Source of the DNA: JBCCXL01 sp039191605
GTDB taxonomy: Bacteria; Acidobacteriota; Thermoanaerobaculia; Multivoradales; JAHZIX01
DNA length: 64,000 nt
Reading direction: 5' to 3'
Assembly: GCA_039191605.1 (NCBI GenBank)
Contig: JBCCXL010000011.1
Location: forward strand, 62,001 to 126,000
The notes beneath the pieces were generated by a model. It worked only from the letters and a program-made list of their open reading frames with translations. It was not told where the DNA came from and ran no database searches. This document shows positions 34,918 to 43,056 of this stretch, one piece after another (position 1 is the first letter of the stretch; each line of letters begins with the position of its first letter). The translations under genes were made by a program, and so were the position numbers.

Positions 34918-36090
34918 ATGCTGTCGTGGACCGATACCGTCCTGCTCTGTGCGCGGGAAGACCGAGAGGCTGCCGAAGCCCTAGCGATGCTCCTCGAAGG
35001 AGCCGGATACCCGCTCAACGCCGTCTACGATGATCGGGAGGGCAGAGAGCTGCCCCTCCCGCTCCTGACCAGATATGTCCGAGCCTGCCTGCTTTGCGTA
35101 GGCCCCAGCGGAGAGAGCCCGTGGGGGGCCTGGGACGACCTGGAGGAGTGGATCCGGGAAGAGGAAGCTACGGCGGCGGGCACTCTTCAGCTAGGGGCAT
35201 CAGCTGGGGAGCGGCGAGGGGATCTCGCAGAAGATCCGCTAGTGGAGGAGAGCGGGCCCCACACCATCGCCATGTTGCGAGTTCAGCTGCCGGAAACGCC
35301 CGAGGCCATTGCCTGGCCCCCGTACCTCCGCGGTGTGCGGATGATCGACCTGCGCCAGGGCTTTACCGGCGAAGGCATCAGCCATCTCCTCGGAGCCCTT
35401 CCGTCCCTAGATTTCGGTGAGCTTCAGCGCAGGAGGGGTCTTGCGCTCTGTGGCCCCGATAGCTCCTGGACTCCCTCCCGCTCGAAGCCGCTGCGCATCC
35501 TGATGATGACGTCGGAGCCCGAGAATCTCCCGGAGCTCCAGCTGGAAGAGGCGCTGCGCACCCTGCGCCGATGCATCCAGCGCACTCCGGCGATGCGGCG
35601 GGTGGATATCGAGATCTCCCTAGCCGCCCGGGTTGCCGATCTGCTCTCGGAGTTCAACCTCCACGAGCCCCACGTCTTCCACTTTCTAGGGCACGGGGGA
35701 CGGTGGGAGACCCTCCTGTTCCAGAATCCCGACCAAAAGAAGAGGGAAGTGAGCTCCGAGGGCCTCGAGGCCTTGATCGAATTGTTCCGAGACGATCTCC
35801 AGCTGGTGTATCTCGACAGCTGCTATTCCCAATACGTCGCCGAGCGCATCATCGAACACGTACCCTGCGCCCTCGGAATGCGCAAGCAGATCTCGAACCA
35901 CGCGGCGACCATCTTCGGCCAGGCCTTCTACGAGGCACTGGGCTCTGGCCGCTCGGTGCGCCGAGCCTACGCCCACGGCCTCGCGGCGCTGAAGCTAGAA
36001 CAGCTCGACGAGCACAGCGTGCCGCAGCTGCTGACCCGTGCCGATATCGATCCAGATCACTACGTTCTGTTGCCGGATCCCGAGACGTGA
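34918..36090 (+). CDS. TIR-like/CHAT protease-domain protein 2
   Basis: A 390-residue paralogue of the preceding protein. The N-terminus is a better TIR match: DTVLLCAREDREAAEALAML opens the domain, VYDDREGRELP fits the loop after the second strand, and GPSGESPWGAWDDLEEW places Glu76/77 where TIR NADases have their catalytic Glu. The CHAT half has HFLGHGGRWE (His259) and LVYLDSCYS (Cys302), with the same 43-residue spacing as the first protein, then ALGMRKQISNHAATIFGQAF. It follows 92 bases after protein 1 and its ribosome-binding site lies in a hairpin. One active and one degenerate TIR in a pair suggests a regulatory subunit and an effector; this is inference. Confidence 0.72.
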   Translation: MLSWTDTVLLCAREDREAAEALAMLLEGAGYPLNAVYDDREGRELPLPLLTRYVRACLLCVGPSGESPWGAWDDLEEWIREEEATAAGTLQLGASAGERRGDLAEDPLVEESGPHTIAMLRVQLPETPEAIAWPPYLRGVRMIDLRQGFTGEGISHLLGALPSLDFGELQRRRGLALCGPDSSWTPSRSKPLRILMMTSEPENLPELQLEEALRTLRRCIQRTPAMRRVDIEISLAARVADLLSEFNLHEPHVFHFLGHGGRWETLLFQNPDQKKREVSSEGLEALIELFRDDLQLVYLDSCYSQYVAERIIEHVPCALGMRKQISNHAATIFGQAFYEALGSGRSVRRAYAHGLAALKLEQLDEHSVPQLLTRADIDPDHYVLLPDPET

Positions 36091-36134
36091 TCGTCTTGAG
36101 GCGCTCTGAGAATCAAGCGGGTAGCTTGGACCGC

Positions 36135-36650
36135 TTACGAGTTCTTCTCCCTCACCTTCTGGCGACGAAACTCCTTGTCCGCAACGTAGAGCACCTTGCT
36201 GCCGCTGGCGATGAGCTCGCCCGACCGGTCTCGCAGCTCGATGCTCTTCACCAATTCCATCTCCCCGGTTTCGCGCACCGAGGCCCGGATCTCTTCGAGC
36301 TCCTCCTCGCCATATTCGAAGGTCGAGAAGAGCCTGCCCTTCGCCGGACGGCGAAAGCGCATCTCGACGGATTGATCCCACACCACGTAGTCGCTGCCGA
36401 GAATATTGATCAGCTGCACCATGAGCACCGGATCCGTCGCCGAGAGCATGCTGCCGCCGAACATGGTGCCGACGTAATTGGCGTTGCGCCAGCTGAGGGG
36501 AATCTCGATTCGCACGGTGCGCAGATCGGGGGAGACGTAGCGCACCCTGCCGGTGGAGCGTCGGTACATCGGCGACAGGTTGAAGCCCACCTTGAACAGG
36601 GTGGCGCGGGGAATCACTCGCTGTAGCTTGGCGATAGTGCGGTACATCAT
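36135..36650 (-). CDS. DUF4442 hotdog-fold protein (thioesterase-like)
   Basis: A 171-residue protein that matches DUF4442, a hotdog-fold family related to acyl-CoA thioesterases. NANYVGTMFGGSMLSATDPV is the central helix region typical of the fold, with VWDQSVEMRFRRPAKGRLFS as the following strand pair. Length is normal. Its ATG (36650, with a second ATG directly after) abuts the TAA of the upstream DUF6463 gene with no gap, so translation is probably coupled. The shared transcript begins at the TetR-controlled gap at 37002-37072. The acyl substrate is unknown. Confidence 0.78.
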   Translation of the reverse strand: MMYRTIAKLQRVIPRATLFKVGFNLSPMYRRSTGRVRYVSPDLRTVRIEIPLSWRNANYVGTMFGGSMLSATDPVLMVQLINILGSDYVVWDQSVEMRFRRPAKGRLFSTFEYGEEELEEIRASVRETGEMELVKSIELRDRSGELIASGSKVLYVADKEFRRQKVREKNS

Positions 36651-37001
36651 TTAGCTCCGGTAGCGACGCAGCAGCCAGGCCCCCTGGATGACGATCAGCC
36701 AGAAGCCGGAGATCGGCAGGCAGACGGCGCCGAAGAGCCCAGAGAGAAGCAGGGACCAGCCGAGCCAGCGAGGCGGGGGAGCGCCGCGAAGCTCGCCGTG
36801 GCGCATCAGCGCGCCGAGGAGGATCATTAGGATTCCGCCCGCCTCGAACCAAAAGGCCGCTTCTCGCTCGGCGCTGGAGAGGGTGTCGAAAAGCCCGTCC
36901 GAAACGATGGCGGCGAGCTCGTCTCCTCTCAGCGCGAGACCGATGAGGTTATGACCGACACCGGTCAACACCAGCCAAAGGCCGCTCGTGATGCTGCGCA
37001 T
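36651..37001 (-). CDS. DUF6463-family small membrane protein
   Basis: A 116-residue membrane protein with about four spans, opening MRSITSGLWLVLTGVGHNLI, which is characteristic of DUF6463. It contains GGILMILLGALMRHGEL and ends with a hydrophobic hairpin and RRYRS. ATG 37001 has AAGGAGA upstream; an earlier frame to 37091 would run through the TetR operators. Members often sit beside TetR regulators, as here, where tetR is divergent. Function unknown; regulation by the neighbouring TetR protein is likely from the operator positions. Confidence 0.78.
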   Translation of the reverse strand: MRSITSGLWLVLTGVGHNLIGLALRGDELAAIVSDGLFDTLSSAEREAAFWFEAGGILMILLGALMRHGELRGAPPPRWLGWSLLLSGLFGAVCLPISGFWLIVIQGAWLLRRYRS

Positions 37002-37037
37002 GCAGTCTCCTTGAAGATATAGGCTTATGCAGCCACC

Positions 37038-37051
37038 ATACGGTGGCGTAT
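37038..37051. promoter_or_regulatory. TetR-type operator half 1
   Basis: ATACGGTGGCGTAT has perfect arms ATACG/CGTAT around GTGG. It lies midway between the divergent DUF6463 and tetR genes and is followed nine bases later by a near copy. Confidence 0.75.
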
Positions 37052-37060
37052 TGAACATCC

Positions 37061-37074
37061 ATACGGTAGGGTAT
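37061..37074. promoter_or_regulatory. TetR-type operator half 2, overlapping the tetR start codon
   Basis: ATACGGTAGGGTAT repeats the first site with an imperfect right arm (ATAC/GTAT). Its last two bases are the first two bases of the tetR ATG at 37073. Binding here would repress tetR directly. Confidence 0.75.
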
Positions 37075-37702
37075 GGAAATGACGAAGTCAAGGCGATCCA
37101 CCGACCCGCAGCTCGATCAGGAGGGCTGGGTACGGGCCGCCATGGAGGCTCTCTCCCGCGGCGGCCTGCGAGCCGTCGCCGTCGAGCCCCTGGCGCGCTC
37201 CCTGGGCGTGACCAAGGGCAGCTTCTACTGGCATTTCAAGAATCGGGGGGAGCTGATCGAGGCTCTGCTGGACGCCTTCGAGGCCCGCGCCACCGATGCC
37301 GTAGTCCACCGCCTGGAGCCGATCCCGGATCCCGCCGAGCGCCTCACCACCCTGGTAGCCGCCGCCACCAGCTGCAAGGCTCTCGGTCGGGAGGTCGCCC
37401 TCGCCACCAGCGCCGCGGCGGGGGAGGAGCCCATCGCCAGCCGCTACCGGCGGGTGAGCGCCCGTCGGCAGCGCTACCTGATCGGCCTCTACGAGCAGAT
37501 CGGCGTCGAGCCAGAGGAGGCCGTTCGCTTCGGCACCGCCACCTATACCTGGTTCCTCGGCCTGCTCCATCGACTCGCCATCGAGGGCCAGCCGGCGGAC
37601 CCCGAGGCCGTGAGGCAGGAGGCGAAGTGGGTGGTGGAGCGGCTCCTCAGCCTTGCGGAGGAGTCTTCGAATCCTTCTCCGGACGGAGCTTCGATCCTGT
37701 GA
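37073..37702 (+). CDS. TetR-family transcriptional regulator
   Basis: A 209-residue repressor. The N-terminal helix-turn-helix is typical (GGLRAVAVEPLARSLGVTKG followed by SFYWHFKNRGELIEALLDAF), with an all-helical ligand-binding C-terminus. It is divergent from the DUF6463/DUF4442 operon across a 71-base gap with two palindromic operators, so it should repress both itself and that operon. Start is ATG 37073 or ATG 37079. The stop overlaps the GTG of the following AraC gene by four bases (GTGA), so the two regulators are co-translated. The ligand is unknown. Confidence 0.88.
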   Translation: MEMTKSRRSTDPQLDQEGWVRAAMEALSRGGLRAVAVEPLARSLGVTKGSFYWHFKNRGELIEALLDAFEARATDAVVHRLEPIPDPAERLTTLVAAATSCKALGREVALATSAAAGEEPIASRYRRVSARRQRYLIGLYEQIGVEPEEAVRFGTATYTWFLGLLHRLAIEGQPADPEAVRQEAKWVVERLLSLAEESSNPSPDGASIL

Positions 37703-38727
37703 GCAACAGACCGGGAGACCCCCACGCTAAGTCGCCAACGACCGGTCGCGAGCCGCAGGGCGCGAGCGAGGGGATTCCCGCCTACGAAACTCTCGCCGAG
37801 TTCTATTCCTCCCTCGGCGGCGAGTCCCTCGCAGTGGTTTCTGAGGAGAGCGAGGAGCTGACGGTGCACCGCCTGGAGAAGCTCCACGGGGAGGTGCCTT
37901 TCGCCTCGCCTATCTTCCGGGCGAATTACTACACCATCGTGCTGGTGATCAGCGGTCGAGGGCGCTACTTCATCGATCGCCATCGCTTCGACACCAGCCC
38001 TGGCACCGTTTACTTCACCAACCCCGGCCACCTCAAAGGCTTCGAGATCTTGGAGCCGTCCCGGGGCTTCGTCATCACCTTCTCGGAGCCCTTCCTCCAT
38101 CAATGGCTGCGGGGCAGCTCCTTCGATGACTTCGCCTTCCTGCTCACCGAGGTGGTGCCACCGTGTCGCCCTCCGGTGCAGGACTTCGCCTCGCTGGAGC
38201 GACTGGCGGAGACACTGCATCTAGAACTACATCTAGAACGAGCAGCAGGTTCGGGAGCTCCCGGCGGCGTCCTGGGAAGCCTGCTGGTGGCCCTGCTCCT
38301 GAGGGTGAAAGAAGCCTTCGAGGCCAGCGGTGAGTTGCCGAACGAGGACGGCGCCAAATCTCCCCTTGTGGTGGCCTTTCGGCAGGCCCTAGAGGGCGCC
38401 ATCCGGGCGATGACTGCAGGAGAGAGTGAGGGGCCACCGCAGGTGCAGCAGCTCGCCGAGGCTCTGCACCTTCATCCGAGCTATTTGAGCACCGTCGTCA
38501 AGGGCAAGACCGGCCGCAGCGTGCAGGAGTGGATCGCCCTCAAGATGGTCGCCGAGGCTCAGGCCCTGCTGCGGCGATCCCGGCTGCCGATCAAGGCGGT
38601 GGCCTTCCGGCTGGGCTTCAGCGAGCCGGGGCACTTCTCGCGCTTCTTCAAGCGGCACACCGGGCAGACGCCCACCGCCTATCGGCGGGGGAGGGAGGGC
38701 GCGGGCGAAGAAGAGGGAGCGGGATAG
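37699..38727 (+). CDS. AraC-family transcriptional regulator
   Basis: A 342-residue regulator. The N-terminal half has a cupin-type sensor domain (RGRYFIDRHRFDTSPGTVYF), and the C-terminal 100 residues hold the two helix-turn-helix motifs of AraC proteins (LAEALHLHPSYLSTVVKGKT; IKAVAFRLGFSEPGHFSRFF) with the family ending TGQTPTAYRR. The GTG at 37699 overlaps the tetR stop, which favours this start over a longer frame that runs back through tetR. Two regulators in tandem suggest a small cascade, possibly acting on the aldo/keto reductase gene downstream; that target is a guess from position. Confidence 0.87.
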   Translation: MSNRPGDPHAKSPTTGREPQGASEGIPAYETLAEFYSSLGGESLAVVSEESEELTVHRLEKLHGEVPFASPIFRANYYTIVLVISGRGRYFIDRHRFDTSPGTVYFTNPGHLKGFEILEPSRGFVITFSEPFLHQWLRGSSFDDFAFLLTEVVPPCRPPVQDFASLERLAETLHLELHLERAAGSGAPGGVLGSLLVALLLRVKEAFEASGELPNEDGAKSPLVVAFRQALEGAIRAMTAGESEGPPQVQQLAEALHLHPSYLSTVVKGKTGRSVQEWIALKMVAEAQALLRRSRLPIKAVAFRLGFSEPGHFSRFFKRHTGQTPTAYRRGREGAGEEEGAG

Positions 38728-38740
38728 AAGGGCAACAGGG

Positions 38741-38780
38741 AGAGAGGGAGAGAGGGAGAGAGGGAGAGAGGGAGAGAGGG
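38741..38780. repeat. 8-base purine tandem repeat (AGAGAGGG, five copies)
   Basis: Five perfect head-to-tail copies of AGAGAGGG, with partial copies on each side, form an all-purine tract of about 48 bases just after the AraC gene. Such tracts slip during replication and can form triplex DNA. Confidence 0.9.
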
Positions 38781-38983
38781 AGAAGCAAAAAGAAGGTCGG
38801 GAGAAGATGCCAGAGGGCAGATCTAGAAAACGGGTCAGCCTCCCTAGGAGTCGGGCATGGAGTCGATGGAGGAGGGCGGGATCTACTGGCCGTGGTTCTG
38901 ACAGCCACGATCTCGTTACGAGCCATCTCACCACGAGCTATCTCGATACAGGGTATCCGCCACCTACTCCCAGGAGCTTCTCC

Positions 38984-40045
38984 ATGTCCTCGACTCCCTC
39001 TTCCGCCACGCCTCCATCCTCTGCTTCCGACCGAACACTGCCACCTCGCCGTCTCGGCCGCGGAGGCTTCCAAACCCACGCTCTGGGCCTCGGCTGCATG
39101 GGGATGTCGGACTTCTACGGCACGACAGACCGCCGCGAGAGCCTCGCCACCCTGCGGGCCGCCGTCGATGCCGGCATCGACCTGCTGGACACCGCGGATT
39201 TCTACGGCATGGGCCACAACGAGCTGCTGATCGCCGAGGCGCTGCGGGAGATCCCCCGGGATCAGGTCCAGCTGAGCGTCAAATTCGGTGCGCTGAGGGC
39301 GCCCAGCGGCGCCTGGCTCGGCTTCGACGGCCGACCGGCGGCGGTGAAGTCCTCGCTGGCCTACACCCTCCAGCGGCTGGGCACCGACCACGTCGACATC
39401 TACCGGCTCGCCCGCCTCGATCCCCAGGTGCCCATCGAGGAAACCATCGGGGCGATTCAGGAGCTGGTGGAGGCGGGCCATGTGCGCCATCTCGGTCTGT
39501 CGGAGGTCGGCGCAGAGACGGTGCGCAGGGCGGCGCAGACCGCCCCCATCACGGACCTCCAGATCGAGTATTCCCTGGTCTCCCGGACCATCGAGAGGGA
39601 GATCCTTCCCACCTGCCGTGAGCTGGGCATCGGGATCACCGCCTACGGAGTGCTCTCCCGGGGGCTTCTCAGCGGCTCCTGGAGCCCCCAGCGCTCGGCC
39701 CAGGCGGCGGATGCCGGAACGGATTTCCGCGCCATCCTGCCGCGCTTTCAGGGTGAGAATCTGCAGAAGAACCTGACTCTGGTGGCGGCCCTCGGAGAGC
39801 TCGCCGCGGAGCTCCAGGTCACCGTCGCCCAGCTCGCCATCGCCTGGGTGCTGCACCGCGGGGAGGACATCGTCCCGCTGATTGGAGCCCGCAGCCGAGT
39901 CCGATTGGAGGAATCCCTCGGCGCCCGGTCGCTGCGCCTCGACGCCGCGACCCTGGCCCGCATCGAAGCGCTGGTGCCGACGGGGGCCGTCGCCGGCTCC
40001 CGGTATCCCCAGGAGCAGATGGCGATGCTGGATAGCGAGGGCTGA
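38984..40045 (+). CDS. Aldo/keto reductase-family protein
   Basis: A 353-residue (beta/alpha)8 barrel oxidoreductase that should use NADPH to reduce an aldehyde or ketone. LDTADFYGMGHNE supplies the conserved Asp and Tyr, and LSVKFGA the Lys. At the fourth catalytic position (His in most members, within DLYYLHRVDP) it reads DIYRLARLDP, so His is replaced by Ala. The cofactor end IAWVLHRGEDIVPLIGARSR is intact. ATG 38984 has AGGAG seven bases upstream; earlier in-frame residues are not family-like. It follows the AraC gene by 256 bases, including the purine repeat. The His loss predicts altered or weakened activity. Confidence 0.85.
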   Translation: MSSTPSSATPPSSASDRTLPPRRLGRGGFQTHALGLGCMGMSDFYGTTDRRESLATLRAAVDAGIDLLDTADFYGMGHNELLIAEALREIPRDQVQLSVKFGALRAPSGAWLGFDGRPAAVKSSLAYTLQRLGTDHVDIYRLARLDPQVPIEETIGAIQELVEAGHVRHLGLSEVGAETVRRAAQTAPITDLQIEYSLVSRTIEREILPTCRELGIGITAYGVLSRGLLSGSWSPQRSAQAADAGTDFRAILPRFQGENLQKNLTLVAALGELAAELQVTVAQLAIAWVLHRGEDIVPLIGARSRVRLEESLGARSLRLDAATLARIEALVPTGAVAGSRYPQEQMAMLDSEG

Positions 40046-40150
40046 TTCCAGAAACCGATGGTTGGGTGTTCTCCTACACCGCCGGAAACCCGATGCTGAG
40101 CGGCCTGGCCATATCCAGCAGCCCAGGAATCTGGTAGGTTACGCCGCGTT

Positions 40151-41101
40151 ATGCAGTCACCGGAATACGCGTTCGAAGAGCCGCTGGAAGAGCTCCGCCG
40201 CCGCATCGAGGAGCTCTCCGGCTACCCCGAGGAGAGCGGTCACGCCAAGGAGATCGCCAAGCTGGGCAAACAGCTGGAGGCCACCACTCGGGAGGTCTAC
40301 GGCGGCCTGAACCGCTGGCAGAAGACTCTCGTGGCGCGCCACGACAAGCGCCCCCACACCCTGGATTACGTCGCTCATCTGATGAGCGATTGGGTGGAGC
40401 TCCACGGCGACCGCGCCTTCTCCGACGACCCCGCCATCGTCTCCGGCTTCGCCACCTTTCAGGGGCGTTCGGTGGCGGTGATCGGGCATCAGAAGGGGCG
40501 CACCACGAAGGAGCGCATTCGCCGCAACTTCGGCCAGCCGCGACCGGAGGGCTACCGCAAAGCGCTGCGCATCATGCGCCAGGCGGAGAAATTCGGCCAC
40601 CCGGTGCTGACCTTCATCGATACCCCCGGCGCCTACCCGGGCATCGGTGCCGAGGAGCGCGGACAGGCGGAGGCCATCGCCCGCAACCTCATCGAAATGG
40701 CGGCGCTGCGGGTACCCATCGTGGTCACCGTGACCGGCGAGGGAGGCAGCGGCGGCGCCCTGGCGCTGGGCGTCGGCAACCGGGTGATGATCCTGGAATA
40801 CGCCACCTATTCGGTGATCTCTCCCGAAGGCTGCGCGGCGATCCTGTGGAAAGACCAGGGGGCCAAGAACAAGGCGGCGGAGGCTCTGCGCCTCACCGCA
40901 CCGGATCTTCTGGAGCTGGGCGTGGTGGACGAGGTGATCCCGGAGCCCCTCGGCGGGGCCCACACCGACGTCGCGGAAAGCTGCCGCCGGGTGGGGGAGC
41001 GCATCACCACCGCCCTCGGAGCGATGAAGGGCTGGAGCGCCGAGCAGCTGATCAATCAGCGGGCGGAACGATTCCGCCAGCTCGGGGTTTTCGAAGGTTG
41101 A
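40151..41101 (+). CDS. accA: Acetyl-CoA carboxylase carboxyltransferase subunit alpha
   Basis: AccA and AccD together transfer carboxyl from biotin to acetyl-CoA, making malonyl-CoA for fatty-acid synthesis. The 316-residue product has the normal length and all landmarks: ELHGDRAFSDDPAIVSGFA, GHQKGRTTKERIRRNFGQP, the oxyanion segment DTPGAYPGIGAEERGQAEAI and GEGGSGGALALGVGNRVMIL. ATG 40151 is the only sensible start. AccD is not in the window. A hairpin (TCCTCCC/GGGAGGA, 41103-41122) follows the stop before recJ, without a T tract. Confidence 0.96.
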   Translation: MQSPEYAFEEPLEELRRRIEELSGYPEESGHAKEIAKLGKQLEATTREVYGGLNRWQKTLVARHDKRPHTLDYVAHLMSDWVELHGDRAFSDDPAIVSGFATFQGRSVAVIGHQKGRTTKERIRRNFGQPRPEGYRKALRIMRQAEKFGHPVLTFIDTPGAYPGIGAEERGQAEAIARNLIEMAALRVPIVVTVTGEGGSGGALALGVGNRVMILEYATYSVISPEGCAAILWKDQGAKNKAAEALRLTAPDLLELGVVDEVIPEPLGGAHTDVAESCRRVGERITTALGAMKGWSAEQLINQRAERFRQLGVFEG

Positions 41102-41177
41102 TCCTCCCCGCCGCGGGAGGAGCCGGGGAGCCACGAGCCCAAAATAAGAAGGTGCGGGTCCGTAGAGGGCCCGTACG

Positions 41178-42884
41178 ATGAGCACTCCTGCAACCCGCTG
41201 GCTGCCCGCCGCCGAACCGGAGGAGGCAGAGGCTCTCGCTCCGCAGCTGGAAGCCGTCGGGCTGGAACCGACCCTCGCCAGCCTGCTGCTGCGCCGCGGA
41301 GTCGACAGCGTCGAGGCCGCCGAGCGCTTCTTCCACCCCTCCGTCGAAGCCCTCCACGATCCTCATCAGCTGCAGGATCTGGACGCCGCGGTGGCGACCC
41401 TCGGCGAGATCCGCCAAGGCGGCGGCAAGGTCGCGGTGGTGGGGGATTACGACGTCGACGGAGTCTCCGCCACGGCGCTGCTGAAGGCGGTCTTCGAGGC
41501 CCGGGGACTGGAAACTCTGGCGATCCTTCCTCACCGCATGAAAGAGGGTTACGGCTTCCAGCCGGTGCACGCGGAGCGGGCGGCGGAGGCCGGCTGCGCG
41601 GCGGTGGTGACGGCGGATTGCGGCACCACCGCGGTGGCGGCGGCGGAGCGGGCCCGGGAGCTGGGCCTCGAGGTGATCGTAACGGACCATCACCTCCCCG
41701 GTGCCGAGCTTCCGGAGGGCGTGCTCCACGTCAATCCCAAGCGCTCCGACTGTGATTACCCCTTCGACGAGCTCTGCGGCGCCGGACTCGCCTTGAAGCT
41801 CGCTCAAGCCTTTACCGAAGGCGTCGGCGAGCCCCTCCCTCTAGAACCCCTGCTGCGCATCGCCTGCCTCGGCACGGTGGCCGACCTGGTGCCTTTGGTG
41901 GGGGAGAACCGGGCCATCGCCGCGTTAGGCCTTGAGGGCCTGGGCAGCACCCGCTCGCCGGGGCTGCGGGCGTTGATGCACCAATCTCGGGTGCAGCCGC
42001 CGCTGAAGGCGGCGGATATCGGCTTTCGTCTCGGCCCCCGCCTCAACGCCGCCGGTCGCCTCGGCAGCGCGGAAGCCGCCCTCGAGCTGCTGCTTTCGCG
42101 CAATCCTCGGGAGGCGGCGAAGCTCGCGGAGCAGCTCGACCGCTGGAACCGTCAGCGCCAGGGGGAGGAGCAGCGGGTGGTGGAGCAGGCGATAGAGCTG
42201 GTGGATTCGCGAGGCCCCGTCGCCTCGGTGATCGTCGCCTGGAGCCCGCAGTGGCACCGCGGAGTCCTCGGCATCGCCGCCGGCCGTCTCGCCCGGCGCT
42301 ACCACCGGCCGACTCTGCTCCTGGCCCTGGAGGAGGGCAAGGCGGTGGGCTCCGGCCGCAGCATCGGCGAGGTGCACCTCCATTCTTTCCTGCAACCCTG
42401 GCGCCCGCGCATGGAGCGCTTCGGCGGCCACGCCATGGCGGTGGGGCTGACCCTGCTGGAGGAGAACCTCGAGCCCCTGCGCTCGGATTGGGAGGAGGCC
42501 GCCGGCCAGTGGCCGGAAGAGTGGCTGCAGCGGCGCCTAGAATACGAGCTTCATCTCGATGCGGAGTCGGTGACGGAGGAGCTCTACCAGCGCTTCCAGG
42601 GGCTGGAGCCCCACGGCCAGGGCAACCCCCAGCCGCTGCTGCGAATCGGCCCTCTGGAGCTGGTGGCAGCGCCGAGGATCTTCGGCCGCGAGCGCCAGCA
42701 TCTCGGCGCCCGGGCCCGCGGCCTCGGCGGCGGCGAGGTCAACCTCCTGGGCTGGCGCTGGAGCGAGCGCCGAGGAGAGCTCCAGGGCCGCTTCGAGATA
42801 CTTGCCTACCTGGAGTGGGACGACTATCGTGGGGAACCGACGCTGCGCCTGATTGACGCCCGTCCGGTGGAGAGCCCAACCTAG
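41178..42884 (+). CDS. recJ: Single-stranded-DNA-specific exonuclease RecJ
   Basis: RecJ is a 5'-3' exonuclease on single-stranded DNA in recombination and mismatch repair. The 568-residue product has the DHH phosphoesterase motifs: VVGDYDVDGVSATALLK, VTADCG, VIVTDHHLPGAELP, the motif near ADIGFRLGPRLNAAGRLGSA, and the DHHA1 part (GIAAGRLARRYHRPTLLLAL; SGRSIGEVHLHSFLQ with FGGHAMAVGL). A C-terminal OB-like domain follows. ATG 41178, 76 bases after accA, is well placed. Length is within the usual range. Confidence is high. Confidence 0.95.
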   Translation: MSTPATRWLPAAEPEEAEALAPQLEAVGLEPTLASLLLRRGVDSVEAAERFFHPSVEALHDPHQLQDLDAAVATLGEIRQGGGKVAVVGDYDVDGVSATALLKAVFEARGLETLAILPHRMKEGYGFQPVHAERAAEAGCAAVVTADCGTTAVAAAERARELGLEVIVTDHHLPGAELPEGVLHVNPKRSDCDYPFDELCGAGLALKLAQAFTEGVGEPLPLEPLLRIACLGTVADLVPLVGENRAIAALGLEGLGSTRSPGLRALMHQSRVQPPLKAADIGFRLGPRLNAAGRLGSAEAALELLLSRNPREAAKLAEQLDRWNRQRQGEEQRVVEQAIELVDSRGPVASVIVAWSPQWHRGVLGIAAGRLARRYHRPTLLLALEEGKAVGSGRSIGEVHLHSFLQPWRPRMERFGGHAMAVGLTLLEENLEPLRSDWEEAAGQWPEEWLQRRLEYELHLDAESVTEELYQRFQGLEPHGQGNPQPLLRIGPLELVAAPRIFGRERQHLGARARGLGGGEVNLLGWRWSERRGELQGRFEILAYLEWDDYRGEPTLRLIDARPVESPT

Positions 42885-42955
42885 CCTCCTAGCCCAGGTT
42901 ACTGGCCTAGCGGACAAGCACTAGAAGTGCTGCGGGCCTAGCGTCCAGACTCCCT

Positions 42956-42987
42956 CACCTCTGCACCTCTGCACCTCTGCACCTCTG
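42956..42987. repeat. 8-base tandem repeat (CACCTCTG, four copies)
   Basis: Four perfect copies of CACCTCTG lie in the 172-base gap between recJ and the LptC/LptA-like gene. A short hairpin (AGCACT/AGTGCT, about 42919-42933) precedes it. Confidence 0.9.
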
Positions 42988-43056
42988 CCTCGTCGGCTCC
43001 CGCCCCCAAGTTCTTCAACCTAGCTTCCCGTACCTGCCCACCATTCCCCAGTCGCC

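Noticed and set aside
37027..37698. Upstream extension of the AraC regulator
   Set aside because: It runs through tetR in another frame; the GTGA overlap at 37699 is a better start.
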